Assembly (NCBI RefSeq): GCF_052045245.1
Contig: NZ_JBQEON010000016.1
Location: 1-64,000, forward strand
Origin: Burkholderia sp052045245
Lineage (GTDB): Bacteria > Pseudomonadota > Gammaproteobacteria > Burkholderiales > Burkholderiaceae
DNA length: 64,000 bases
Direction: 5' to 3'
Both the position numbers and the translations under genes were made by a program. Each line of letters opens with the position of its first letter. Position 1 is the stretch's first letter. The notes beneath the pieces were generated by a model. It searched no databases and was not told where the DNA came from. It saw nothing but the letters and a program-made list of their open reading frames with translations. Below are positions 1-11,220 of this stretch, piece after piece.

Positions 1-320
1 CCGTGATACATCATCTGATCGTCCAGCCGCCCGAGCCGGCGATTGAGGCCTTTGCACAGCCCGTCCTCCGCGGCGTCGAACCATTCGCCTTCGGAGTTCA
101 CGCCATGCACGAAGATCACGATGCCGGGCAACGGCAATTGCTTGATGCAGATCAGCGGCGTGTTCTTCGCGAACATCGTCATCCCTTCAACGCGGCCAAC
201 GATGATCGGCGGCGGTTCAGGACGCGGAGCGGCCGCATCAGGTGGTGTATCGGCTTTCGCACCGGGCGCGTCGATGAGCGCATCCACCACGGGTCGTGGA
301 TCGAGAAATGAATCGGTCAT
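1..320 (-). CDS. Type VI secretion lipase effector, Tle3-like (5' part, runs off window)
   Basis: The first 106 codons read from an ATG at 320 towards the window edge. The N-terminus is proline/alanine-rich and is followed near residues 66-75 by a beta-strand and the turn GIVIFVHGVNSEGEW, where the HG is the oxyanion part of an alpha/beta-hydrolase fold, then WFDAAEDGLCKGLNRRLGR. This block is typical of DUF3274/Tle3-type phospholipase effectors of Burkholderia that are delivered by the type VI secretion system. The nucleophile elbow and the rest of the enzyme lie outside the window. No vgrG or immunity gene is visible on the right-hand side, so any partner genes would be to the left. Family assignment is from recalled sequence similarity. 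Confidence 0.75.
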   Translation of the reverse strand, partial: MTDSFLDPRPVVDALIDAPGAKADTPPDAAAPRPEPPPIIVGRVEGMTMFAKNTPLICIKQLPLPGIVIFVHGVNSEGEWFDAAEDGLCKGLNRRLGRLDDQMMYH

Positions 321-886
321 CCAAACTCCTGAACATCTCAAACTCGTTCCATCGTTGTCGGACGCTGACGAAAAGAATCGATAAGTATCCGAATCAATAG
401 AGAATCGAAGCGAGGCGGCAAGCATATCGAACGGGCGCACGTGACAAGCGCTGACGTCAGGAAATATCCCGGCGAGCGCGATGGCGACGAACGCAAATTG
501 TCAGAATGTGTTTCAAGGCGGAAATCCGTCGCGTTTCTTCATCACTAAAAACGCGCGGCGGAGGCGGGCTGTTTCCCCACCCATCGCACTGTCAGGCCCG
601 TTATCCGGCGATGTAGCCGTCTGACGCAGTGCATACGACATTGCGTCTGTATTTGTCCACGATAAATTCGCTATCGTCCGTACATCCGTGGCGACGGCGA
701 CGCATTTGTATCGCACTGTATCTATCGCTGCTTGGGAAACATCGGATTGCACTGAGGCCATGATTCGGAAACATGCCGGATACGTGAGCGGGTTCTACTG
801 TCGACATGCAGCAAACGTTCGGTGCCAGACGTGTGCATCGGATGCCTAGTGATCGATACCCGCCACTTCCTTCAAGGACAAATCTC
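321..886. other. Intergenic region, no gene seen
   Basis: This 566-base gap separates two divergent genes. It is less G+C-rich than its surroundings. Short open frames occur on both strands, but none has a ribosome site or recognisable protein. It probably carries the promoters of both flanking genes; I could not pick out a convincing -35/-10 pair. Confidence 0.4.
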
Positions 887-1261
887 ATGAAAGCCGCTCG
901 AATCCTCGCAGTTGCCGTCCTCGCCACCATCCCCGCGTTGTCGTTCGCCGATACCGGCCACGGCCTCACGCGTGCCGACGTGCGCGCCGATCTCATCCGG
1001 CTCGAGAAGGCCGGCTACAGTCCGGCCGGCAGCGAAGCGCATTACCCGGACGATATCGCCGCCGCGCAGAACGCCGTCGCCGCCGCGCAGCAGGTCGCGC
1101 GTTCCGACCAGAACAGCCCGTCGAAGTCGCAGGACGACAACGTGGCCGACGCGTCGGCGCCGGCCGGCCGCTACGCCGCCGCCAACGCGCTTGCCGCACA
1201 AAGCGCACAAAGCGCACGAAACGCGCACACGGGCGGCGACGATCTGTACGCACATTCGTGA
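887..1261 (+). CDS. DUF4148 secreted small protein
   Basis: A 124-residue protein with a signal peptide (residues 1-21, cleavage after SFA) followed by the DUF4148 signature GLTRADVRADLIRLEKAGY and a YP-D-I segment. DUF4148 proteins are abundant, short, periplasmic proteins of Burkholderiaceae with no known function. The C-terminal part is alanine/glutamine-rich and contains a 9-base tandem repeat (AAAGCGCAC-like units near 1198-1228) encoding AQSAQSARNA. I chose the ATG at 887 because the signal peptide begins there; upstream in-frame codons lack any such feature. Confidence 0.85.
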   Translation: MKAARILAVAVLATIPALSFADTGHGLTRADVRADLIRLEKAGYSPAGSEAHYPDDIAAAQNAVAAAQQVARSDQNSPSKSQDDNVADASAPAGRYAAANALAAQSAQSARNAHTGGDDLYAHS

Positions 1262-1337
1262 TGCGTCGCCGCGCCAGCGATACGCGGGCGCGGTCGCATC
1301 GACAACACTTCATTTGAACAACACGACGGAAAGGAGC

Positions 1338-2135
1338 ATGACGATGATCGGTTTGACGAAGCGGGTTCTGATGTCCGCCGCGGTGCTGGGCGGGCTGTTC
1401 GGTGCGGTCGCGGCGCAGGCGGCGCCCAAGGACGACCTGAAGGGAACGAACGTCGTGCTCGTGCACGGCGCATTCGCCGACGGGTCGAGCTGGAACCGCG
1501 TGATTCCGCTGCTCGAGGCGCGCGGCCTGCATGTCGTCGCGGTGCAAAATCCGCTGAGCTCGCTCGCCGACGACGCCGCCGCGACGAAGCGTGCGATCGA
1601 CGAGCAGAAGGGCCCCGTGGTGCTGGTCGGCCATTCGTGGGCCGGCGTCGTGATCAGCGAGGCGGGCAACGACGACAAGGTGAAGTCGCTCGTCTACGTC
1701 GCCGCGTTCGCGCCGGACAACGGCCAGTCGATCGCCGACGTCACGCAGGGGCAGCCGGCGCCGGCTTGGGCCGGCGAGCTGCGAAAGGACGCAGGCGGCT
1801 TCGCGCGGCTGTCGGACAAGGCGATCGCGCAGGATTTCGCGCCGGACCTGCCGCCCGCGCAGCAGCGCGTCGTCGCGGCGACGCAAGGGCCGTGGTACGG
1901 TGGCTGCATTTCGGAGAAGGTCACGCAGGCCGCGTGGCATGCGAAGCCGTCGTCGTTCGTCGTCGCGACGCAGGACCGGATGATCGATCCGATGCTGCAG
2001 GAAGCGATGGCGAAGCGGATCGGTGCGACGGTCACGCGCGTGAACGGTAGCCACGTCGCGATGCTGAGCCACCCGAAAGCCGTTGCCGACGCGATCATCG
2101 CGGCCGCGCAACGTGCGAAGCAGGATGCGCGGTGA
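1338..2135 (+). CDS. Secreted alpha/beta hydrolase
   Basis: A 265-residue hydrolase with an N-terminal signal peptide ending at AQA (about residue 28). The oxyanion motif LVHGAFADGSSW is at 42-53, the nucleophile elbow GHSWAG has Ser100, a likely acid is the Asp of TQDRMID, and the catalytic His is in NGSHVAML (about residue 239). The pattern matches the family of periplasmic alpha/beta hydrolases related to salicylate/methyl-ester hydrolases (AB_hydrolase_6). The substrate cannot be told from sequence. The ATG at 1338 has a strong AAGGAG ribosome site a few bases upstream. The gene stands alone, with a decayed gene behind it. Confidence 0.85.
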   Translation: MTMIGLTKRVLMSAAVLGGLFGAVAAQAAPKDDLKGTNVVLVHGAFADGSSWNRVIPLLEARGLHVVAVQNPLSSLADDAAATKRAIDEQKGPVVLVGHSWAGVVISEAGNDDKVKSLVYVAAFAPDNGQSIADVTQGQPAPAWAGELRKDAGGFARLSDKAIAQDFAPDLPPAQQRVVAATQGPWYGGCISEKVTQAAWHAKPSSFVVATQDRMIDPMLQEAMAKRIGATVTRVNGSHVAMLSHPKAVADAIIAAAQRAKQDAR

Positions 2136-2198
2136 GTGACGGCGGCGCCGCGATGAGAGGGATGCGCGGCGCGCCGACTGCGGTGGTCGATCCGATGT

Positions 2199-2452
2199 GC
2201 CGATGCGGCATCGGGCGTGCGGCTCGTCTGCACCGAGCGCGACAAGGCGAGCGTGCTGTCGTTCGTGCTGAAGGGCCATGAGACGGAGGAGGTCGGACGG
2301 GCGCTGAACGAGGAGGGCATCACTGCGCGCAACCGATCCTGCGGCGCTTCGGGATCGAGGCGACGCTCCGGCCGTCGCTGGCGTTCTACAACACGTGCGA
2401 TGAAGTCGATGCGCTGGTGCGTGTGGTGAGGAGGCTGGCGACGCGGCGGTGA
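2199..2452 (+). pseudogene. 3' remnant of a SufS-like cysteine desulfurase (encapsulin-cargo type), frameshifted
   Basis: Two frames together give the C-terminal part of a class-V aminotransferase/cysteine desulfurase. The first frame reads VRLVCTERDKASVLSFVLKG then HETEEVGRALNEEGI. The second reads AQPILRRFGIEATLRPSL then AFYNTCDEVDALV and ends at a TGA at 2450-2452. The join lacks the usual AVRAGHHC segment that carries the active-site cysteine loop region, consistent with a deletion of about 19 bases between short GGC/ATC repeats, which also shifts the frame. The sequence resembles the desulfurase cargo of family 2 encapsulin nanocompartments. No encapsulin shell gene is present here. Confidence 0.75.
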
Positions 2453-2471
2453 TGCGTGCTGAGAGCGACAA

Positions 2472-2518
2472 GGCCGCTTGCGCGTCCTGGTAACGGGAGG
2501 TCGCAAGCGGCCATTTTT
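2472..2518 (+). terminator. Rho-independent terminator
   Basis: An 11-base perfect stem (GGCCGCTTGCG with CGCAAGCGGCC, 2472-2482 and 2502-2512) with a 19-base loop is followed by ATTTTTAT. It sits 20 bases after the stop of the desulfurase remnant. It probably survives from the time that gene was intact, and may also shield the convergent LysE gene. Confidence 0.85.
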
Positions 2519-2543
2519 ATCGATGCAGGCACGCGCATGATGC

Positions 2544-3158
2544 TCAACGCCCCGCCAGCATCCGCCCGCCGAGCCCCATCAGCAGCAGTCCGGCCGTCGT
2601 ATCGAGCACCGACTTGCGGCGAATCAGCAACTGGCGCACGGACGGATGCGACGCGAGCAGCGCCATCGTGCAGTACCACGCGCCCGAAATGCCGATCGAC
2701 AGCGCGACGACCGTGAAATCGAACCATGCCGGCGCATGGGCCGGCACCATCAACGCGAAGATACTGCCGTAGAACGCGACGGCCTTCGGGTTCGTCAGGC
2801 TCACGACATAGCCCTTCTTCGCGGCGTACCAGCCGGAGGACACCGCGGGCGCGGACACAGTCAACGGCTTGCGCGCGGTCAGCACCATCTTCAGGCCGAG
2901 CCAGATCAGATACGTGGCGCCGGCCAGCCGCAGCGCGGTATGGACCCATGCGACGTGGGTCACCAGCACGCTCAGGCCGGCAATCGCGATCGCGGCCCAG
3001 GTGCCCGATGCGGCTGCGAGACCGAGGCCGGTCATCACGCCGGCGCGGCGCTGCGTGACCGCCGTCGACGTGACGATCACGAAGTTCGGGCCGGGGCTGG
3101 CGACGCTCAGCAGGAGGACGCCGGCGAGCGGCAGCAGGGTGTCGACGGTGGTCGTCAT
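2544..3158 (-). CDS. LysE/RhtB-family amino-acid exporter
   Basis: A 204-residue inner-membrane protein with about six hydrophobic segments. It has the family signature SVASPGPNFVIVTSTAV near residues 18-34 and the central KKGYVVSLTNPKAVAFYGS segment (113-131). LysE/RhtB proteins export amino acids such as lysine, threonine, homoserine or leucine in exchange for protons; the substrate here is unknown. The length equals the family norm. The gene is convergent with the remnant before it and transcribed alone. Confidence 0.9.
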   Translation of the reverse strand: MTTTVDTLLPLAGVLLLSVASPGPNFVIVTSTAVTQRRAGVMTGLGLAAASGTWAAIAIAGLSVLVTHVAWVHTALRLAGATYLIWLGLKMVLTARKPLTVSAPAVSSGWYAAKKGYVVSLTNPKAVAFYGSIFALMVPAHAPAWFDFTVVALSIGISGAWYCTMALLASHPSVRQLLIRRKSVLDTTAGLLLMGLGGRMLAGR

Positions 3159-3385
3159 GGCGTGGGGTTCGGCGACGCGGAAGGGGCCTTCATCTTACCC
3201 CGGACGCCGGGCCGGGCCTGCGCGCTGGCTCGACGGTTATCGCGTGGTGATCTCCCAGGTGCTGCGCGAGTATGGCGACGGGAAGCTCGCACAGCCGCAT
3301 GTGGGGCAGGCAGCGTGAGCGGATTGCCGCATCGGCGTTTCAGACGTTCTGCGCTGCGCAAACCGCTGGGTATCCGAGCACCGCA

Positions 3386-4318
3386 TCACAGCGCCTCGAC
3401 CAGCAACCGGTTGCTCTTCCCGCAATACTCATGACACGCCGCCCGCGCCGCGATCGACGCGCCATGCACGAACTTCGGCGCATCGGCGCGGCGCGACATC
3501 GACACGACGATCGACGGCGGCGACGGCTGCAGCGGCAGCTCGACGACCTCGCCGCTTTCGATCAGCGCATCGACGAACAGCACCGGAATCGCGGCGACGC
3601 CGAAGCCGTCGCGCACCAGCTGCACGATCACCGAGATCGACGGTGAACCGGTAATCCGCGTTTCCGACAGCGGCACGCCATGCGCGTGCGCGAGCGTGCG
3701 CACGATGTCCTCGAGCGCACGGTGCGGCGCGGTGCCGCGTCCGTAGGTCAGGATCGGCTGGCGCAGCACCTGCCGCGCGAGGCCGGTGCGCGTGTTCGGC
3801 AGCAGCCCTGCACGCGCGACCCAACGCACCGGATAGTTAGCCAGCGCGTCGCAGACGACCGACGCCTCGTCGCTGCCTTCCACCCGAATGATCAGATCGA
3901 GCTCGCCGGCCATCAGCCGGCGCTGCAGCACGACGCTGACGTCGACGGTCAGGTCGATCTCCAGTTGCGGATAGTCGGCGGCGAGGCGGCGCAGGTAATG
4001 CGGCAGCCAGCTGTGCACGACCGTTTCGATCACGCCGAGCCGCAGTTTGCCGCGCAGCGCGCTTTCGCCGGCCGCGGCCGCGTGCAGCTCGTGCGCCGCC
4101 TCGACGACGGCCTTCGCATACCCCAGCAAATACTCGCCGTTCGGCGTGAGGCGGAACTCGCGGCTGTCGCGGTCGACGAGCATGGTCTGCAATTCGTCCT
4201 CGAGCGCTTTCAGGCGCTGCGAGATCGCGGCCGGCGTCGCGTGCAGCGCGGCGGCCGTCGTGCGGAAGTTGCGCAGCTTCGCGAGCGTGACGAAGGTTTC
4301 GAGGAATCGCGTGTTCAT
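3386..4318 (-). CDS. LysR-family transcriptional regulator
   Basis: A 310-residue LysR regulator. The winged helix-turn-helix lies at residues 1-60 (FLETFVTLAKLRNFRTTAAA followed by ATPAAISQRLKALEDEL), and the periplasmic-binding-like effector domain spans about 90-295. It is divergent from the DUF1445/MFS/oxoprolinase genes with a 207-base shared intergenic region, the normal LysR arrangement, so it most likely controls that unit, perhaps in response to pyroglutamate or glutamate. The assignment of its target is inference from position. Confidence 0.9.
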   Translation of the reverse strand: MNTRFLETFVTLAKLRNFRTTAAALHATPAAISQRLKALEDELQTMLVDRDSREFRLTPNGEYLLGYAKAVVEAAHELHAAAAGESALRGKLRLGVIETVVHSWLPHYLRRLAADYPQLEIDLTVDVSVVLQRRLMAGELDLIIRVEGSDEASVVCDALANYPVRWVARAGLLPNTRTGLARQVLRQPILTYGRGTAPHRALEDIVRTLAHAHGVPLSETRITGSPSISVIVQLVRDGFGVAAIPVLFVDALIESGEVVELPLQPSPPSIVVSMSRRADAPKFVHGASIAARAACHEYCGKSNRLLVEAL

Positions 4319-4525
4319 GGCGGTTGGGCGGACGGTGGACGCGCAGCTTGCCGGTGAAGAAAAGTGAACGGGACCGGGGAAAACCCGGAGATCCGTTAAG
4401 AAATTCTATACACGGGGCGCAAAAAAACTCGTTGGCGACAAAATTTTTTCTTTTCTATTCTTCGCCGTATCTGCTGATGCAACGACTTCGCCATCCCGAC
4501 CACCCCCGATCCTCCATCCAACATC
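4319..4525. promoter_or_regulatory. Divergent promoter region of the LysR gene and oxoproline genes
   Basis: This divergent intergenic region holds an AT-rich island at 4398-4465. A possible rightward promoter is TTGGCG (4432-4437), 18 bases, TATTCT (4456-4461). A T-N11-A type LysR site probably lies in AATTCTATACACGG and the bases around it, but I cannot define it exactly. Confidence 0.35.
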
Positions 4526-5299
4526 ATGACGCCTTCCGAATTCCGCCAGTCCGTCCGCAACGGCGCGTTCCGCAGCCCGACCGCAGGCCAGTGCGGCCCG
4601 TTCGCGCAAGCGAATCTCGCGATCCTGCCGAACGCGTATGCGCACGATTTCCTGCGCTTCTGCCAGGCGAACCCGAAGGCGTGCCCGCTGCTGGGCGTCG
4701 GCGAGCCGGGCGCGTTCCGGGTCGACGTGCTTGGCGAGGATCTCGACATCCGCACCGACGTGCCGAGCTACAACGTCTACCGTGACGGCCGCCTGACCGA
4801 GCGGGTCGACTCGCTCGAAGCGCTGTGGCGCGACGATTTCGTCGTGTTCGCGATCGGCTGCTCGTTCTCGTTCGAGGACATGCTGGCGCGCGAGGGCATC
4901 GGGTTGCGCCATATCGAGGAGGGGCGCAACGTGCCGATGTACCGCACGTCGATTCCGAACCGCCGTGCCGGGATGTTCGGCGGCCAGCTGGTCGTGTCGA
5001 TGCGGCCGCTGCGCGGCGCCGATGCGATCCGCGCGGTGCAGATCACGAGCCGGTTCCCGGGCGTGCACGGCGCGCCGGTCCATATCGGCCATCCGGAGGA
5101 ACTCGGCATCGCCGATCTCGGCACGCCCGATTTCGGCGACGCGGTCACGGTGCGCGACGGCGAGCTGCCGGTGTTCTGGGCGTGCGGCGTGACGCCCCAA
5201 ACCGCGCTGATGGACGCGAAGCTGCCGCTCGCGATCGCGCATACGCCCGGCTACATGCTGATGACCGACATCACGAACGCGTCGCTGGCCGTGTTCTGA
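4526..5299 (+). CDS. DUF1445 protein (putative hydro-lyase / D-glutamate cyclase family)
   Basis: A 257-residue protein that fits the DUF1445 family over its full length. The blocks GPFAQANLAILP, AFRVDVLGEDLDIRTDVP, GCSFSFEDML and FPGVHGAPVHIG are visible. Annotation pipelines call this family 'putative hydro-lyase'. The mammalian member is D-glutamate cyclase, which forms 5-oxo-D-proline from D-glutamate, and the Bacillus homologue YcsI sits beside the 5-oxoprolinase genes. Here it is followed by an MFS carrier and a 5-oxoprolinase, which supports the same role. The ATG at 4526 starts the conserved N-terminus; its ribosome site is weak. Confidence 0.8.
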   Translation: MTPSEFRQSVRNGAFRSPTAGQCGPFAQANLAILPNAYAHDFLRFCQANPKACPLLGVGEPGAFRVDVLGEDLDIRTDVPSYNVYRDGRLTERVDSLEALWRDDFVVFAIGCSFSFEDMLAREGIGLRHIEEGRNVPMYRTSIPNRRAGMFGGQLVVSMRPLRGADAIRAVQITSRFPGVHGAPVHIGHPEELGIADLGTPDFGDAVTVRDGELPVFWACGVTPQTALMDAKLPLAIAHTPGYMLMTDITNASLAVF

Positions 5300-5488
5300 T
5301 CCGGCCGATGCCGGCGGCCCGCGCGGCCGCTGGTCCGGCCCTCGTCGCGGCGGCCTGCCGCGACCGCAGACGATCCGCCCGCGTGGCGGGCGGCGCGCAC
5401 CCGCGGCCCGACGCCCGCGAGCGCGACGCAAGAAGCGACACGCACGACACGCACGATTTTGACCGCGCATTTCGACAGGAGCCTCACC

Positions 5489-6793
5489 ATGGAAAGCAAG
5501 ACCCTCGCGGCGCCCGCCGCCGACCCCGCGGGCCCCGCACGCAGCGGCCTGTTCGGGTGGTACGCGGACGCGCAGCCGCGCGAACGCCGCGCGTTCTGGA
5601 GCTGCAAGGTCGGCTACATGCTCGACGGGATGGACACGCAGATGCTGTCGTTCGTGATTCCGACGCTCGTCGCGACCTGGGGCATCTCGCTCGCGGACGC
5701 CGGCTTCATCGGCACGATGACGCTGCTCGCGTCGGCGCTCGGCGGCTGGCTCGCGGGCATCCTGTCCGACCGGATCGGCCGCGTGCGCACGCTGCAGCTG
5801 ACCGTGCTGTGGTTCGCGGTGTTCACCGCGTTGTGCGGGCTCGCGCAGAACTACCACCAGCTGCTCGCGGCGCGCGCGCTGATGGGCTTCGGTTTCGGCG
5901 GCGAATGGACGGCCGGCGCGGTGCTGATCGGCGAAGTGATCCGCGCGCGCGATCGCGGCAAGGCGGTCGGCCTCGTGCAGTCGGGCTGGGCGATCGGCTG
6001 GGGGCTGTCGGCGCTGCTGTATGCGCTGCTGTTCTCGGTGCTGCCGGCCGAACAGGCGTGGCGTGCGCTGTTCCTCGTCGGTCTGGCCCCGGCGCTGCTG
6101 GTGGTGGTGATCCGCCGCTACGTGAAGGAGCCGGACGTCTACGAGAAGGAGAAGGCCACGCAGGCGAAGGGCGCCGACGCGCCGCGTCTCACTGAAATCT
6201 TCGCGCCGAAGCTGCTGTCGACGACGCTGCGCGCGGCGCTGCTGACCACCGGCGCGCAGGGCGGCTACTACGCGATCACGACCTGGCTGCCGACGTTCCT
6301 GAAGACCGAACGGCACCTGACCGTGATGGGCACGGGCGGCTATCTCGCGACGATCATCATCGGCTCGTGGGTCGGCTACCTGGCGAGCGCATACCTGACC
6401 GACCGCCTCGGCCGCAAGCCGAACTTCATCCTGTTCGCGCTCGGCTCGATGGTGATCGCGTTCGCCTATACGTCGCCGGTGCTGCACCTCACGGACGCGT
6501 CGATGCTGTGGCTCGGCTTCCCGCTCGGCTTCTTCGCATCGGGCATCTTCTCGGGGATGGGCGCGTTTCTCACCGAGCTGTTCCCGACGCGGGTGCGCGG
6601 CTCGGGGCAGGGCTTCTGCTACAACGTGGGCCGCGCGATCGGCGCGTTGTTCCCGTTCCTGATCGGCGCGCTGTCGAAGCACTACGGCCTTGGCGCAAGC
6701 ATCGGCATCTTCGCGGTCGCCGCGTACGGCGTGATGATCGTCGCCGCGCTGACGCTGCCCGAAACGCGCGGCCGCGAACTCGACGCCGCATAA
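5489..6793 (+). CDS. MFS transporter (metabolite:H+ symporter type)
   Basis: A 434-residue major-facilitator protein with 12 predicted membrane segments. Visible motifs are DGMDTQMLSFVIPTL in helix 1, the loop-2/3 motif GILSDRIGRVRTL (motif A), RALMGFGFGGEWTAG in helix 4, and LTDRLGRKPN in the second half. The type resembles organic-acid/aromatic-acid symporters. It lies between the DUF1445 gene and the oxoprolinase on the same strand, so uptake of 5-oxoproline, glutamate or a related acid is likely but unproven. The start at 5489 has an AGGAG site ten bases upstream. Confidence 0.85.
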   Translation: MESKTLAAPAADPAGPARSGLFGWYADAQPRERRAFWSCKVGYMLDGMDTQMLSFVIPTLVATWGISLADAGFIGTMTLLASALGGWLAGILSDRIGRVRTLQLTVLWFAVFTALCGLAQNYHQLLAARALMGFGFGGEWTAGAVLIGEVIRARDRGKAVGLVQSGWAIGWGLSALLYALLFSVLPAEQAWRALFLVGLAPALLVVVIRRYVKEPDVYEKEKATQAKGADAPRLTEIFAPKLLSTTLRAALLTTGAQGGYYAITTWLPTFLKTERHLTVMGTGGYLATIIIGSWVGYLASAYLTDRLGRKPNFILFALGSMVIAFAYTSPVLHLTDASMLWLGFPLGFFASGIFSGMGAFLTELFPTRVRGSGQGFCYNVGRAIGALFPFLIGALSKHYGLGASIGIFAVAAYGVMIVAALTLPETRGRELDAA

Positions 6794-6915
6794 GCGGGCC
6801 TCGACCCGCCCGCCGCCTTACCGCTCCCTGTTCATCGAAGCCCTCACGCGGCGCGCGACGCGCGCCGTGCGGCGGCGCTCGTCCATCGATTCAACGACGC
6901 ATCGAGTTCATCGCC

Positions 6916-10554
<3,639 letters not shown>

Positions 10555-10582
10555 GCGACCTGATGTGACGTGACAGGCACGG

Positions 10583-10617
10583 AAGCGGGGGCGGCGTGGG
10601 GTGCGCCGCCCCGCTTT
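10583..10617 (+). terminator. Terminator of the oxoproline unit
   Basis: A 13-14-base GC-rich stem (AAGCGGGGGCGGCG paired with CGCCGCCCCGCTT, one bulged G) with a 7-base loop ends in a short TTT run, 29 bases after the oxoprolinase stop codon. Confidence 0.65.
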
Positions 10618-11220
10618 CGCGCGTTTCGGCCGGGCGATCGTACCGGTTCCATGCCCGCGGCCGCGCGAGATATCCGTTCGCACCGATCGCCGCAGTATTG
10701 CAACCGGAACAGGAATCAAGCCGCGCATTCTCGCGCCAATGGAAACGAAAATTCACCATGTTGCGGGCGCCGCAATGTGATGGTGCCCCGTAAAAATATG
10801 ACCGATGCGGGTCGATGCCGAGCTTTCTCGATTCCGCCAAACCCCGCCCAGCATGGCATTCCTGCGGTTCTGCCGGCCCGCTCGGCAGACCGGCGAGCCC
10901 CCGCGCGCCGGCCGCCGATCACGAAAAATCCCGTCTGCCAATCGAGTTTGAATTCCTTGACACTTCATACCAAATGTGGATGCCAATCTTCTTCGTCATT
11001 TGATAAGATGGGACGCATCATTCGTTTGGAAACCTGCGCGCGTCATGCGCAAACGCCGGGTCGCATTGGTTGGAAACAAGTACGGAACGAGGACCGCTGT
11101 CACGGCCTTCATGGTCACCACGACTGCCCCGCAGGGTGCGCGCGTTGCGTGACCGGAGATCGGTGGCGGCCGCCTCGCGTCCGTCTACACTGTGCGTTTT
11201 TTCTGGATCGGGGCGTGTCC
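10618..11220. other. Intergenic region upstream of rpfR
   Basis: About 600 bases without a supported gene. It contains an AT-richer patch at 10930-11030, including TTGACA at 10957-10962, but no convincing -10 at the right distance. The long frame that runs through it into rpfR has no coding features before 11215. It is probably the rpfR promoter and leader. Confidence 0.4.

Noticed and set aside
3220..3318. Short plus-strand frame ending GYRVVISQVLREYGDGKLAQP
   Set aside because: It reads like a protein tail, but there is no start codon, ribosome site or recognisable family, so it is not called.
4406..6682. Long minus-strand open frame opposite the DUF1445 and MFS genes
   Set aside because: It has low-complexity composition, while both plus-strand genes show family motifs and ribosome sites.
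10957..10985. TTGACA box as a promoter for rpfR
   Set aside because: No -10-like sequence lies 16-18 bases downstream, and the true start is 260 bases further.
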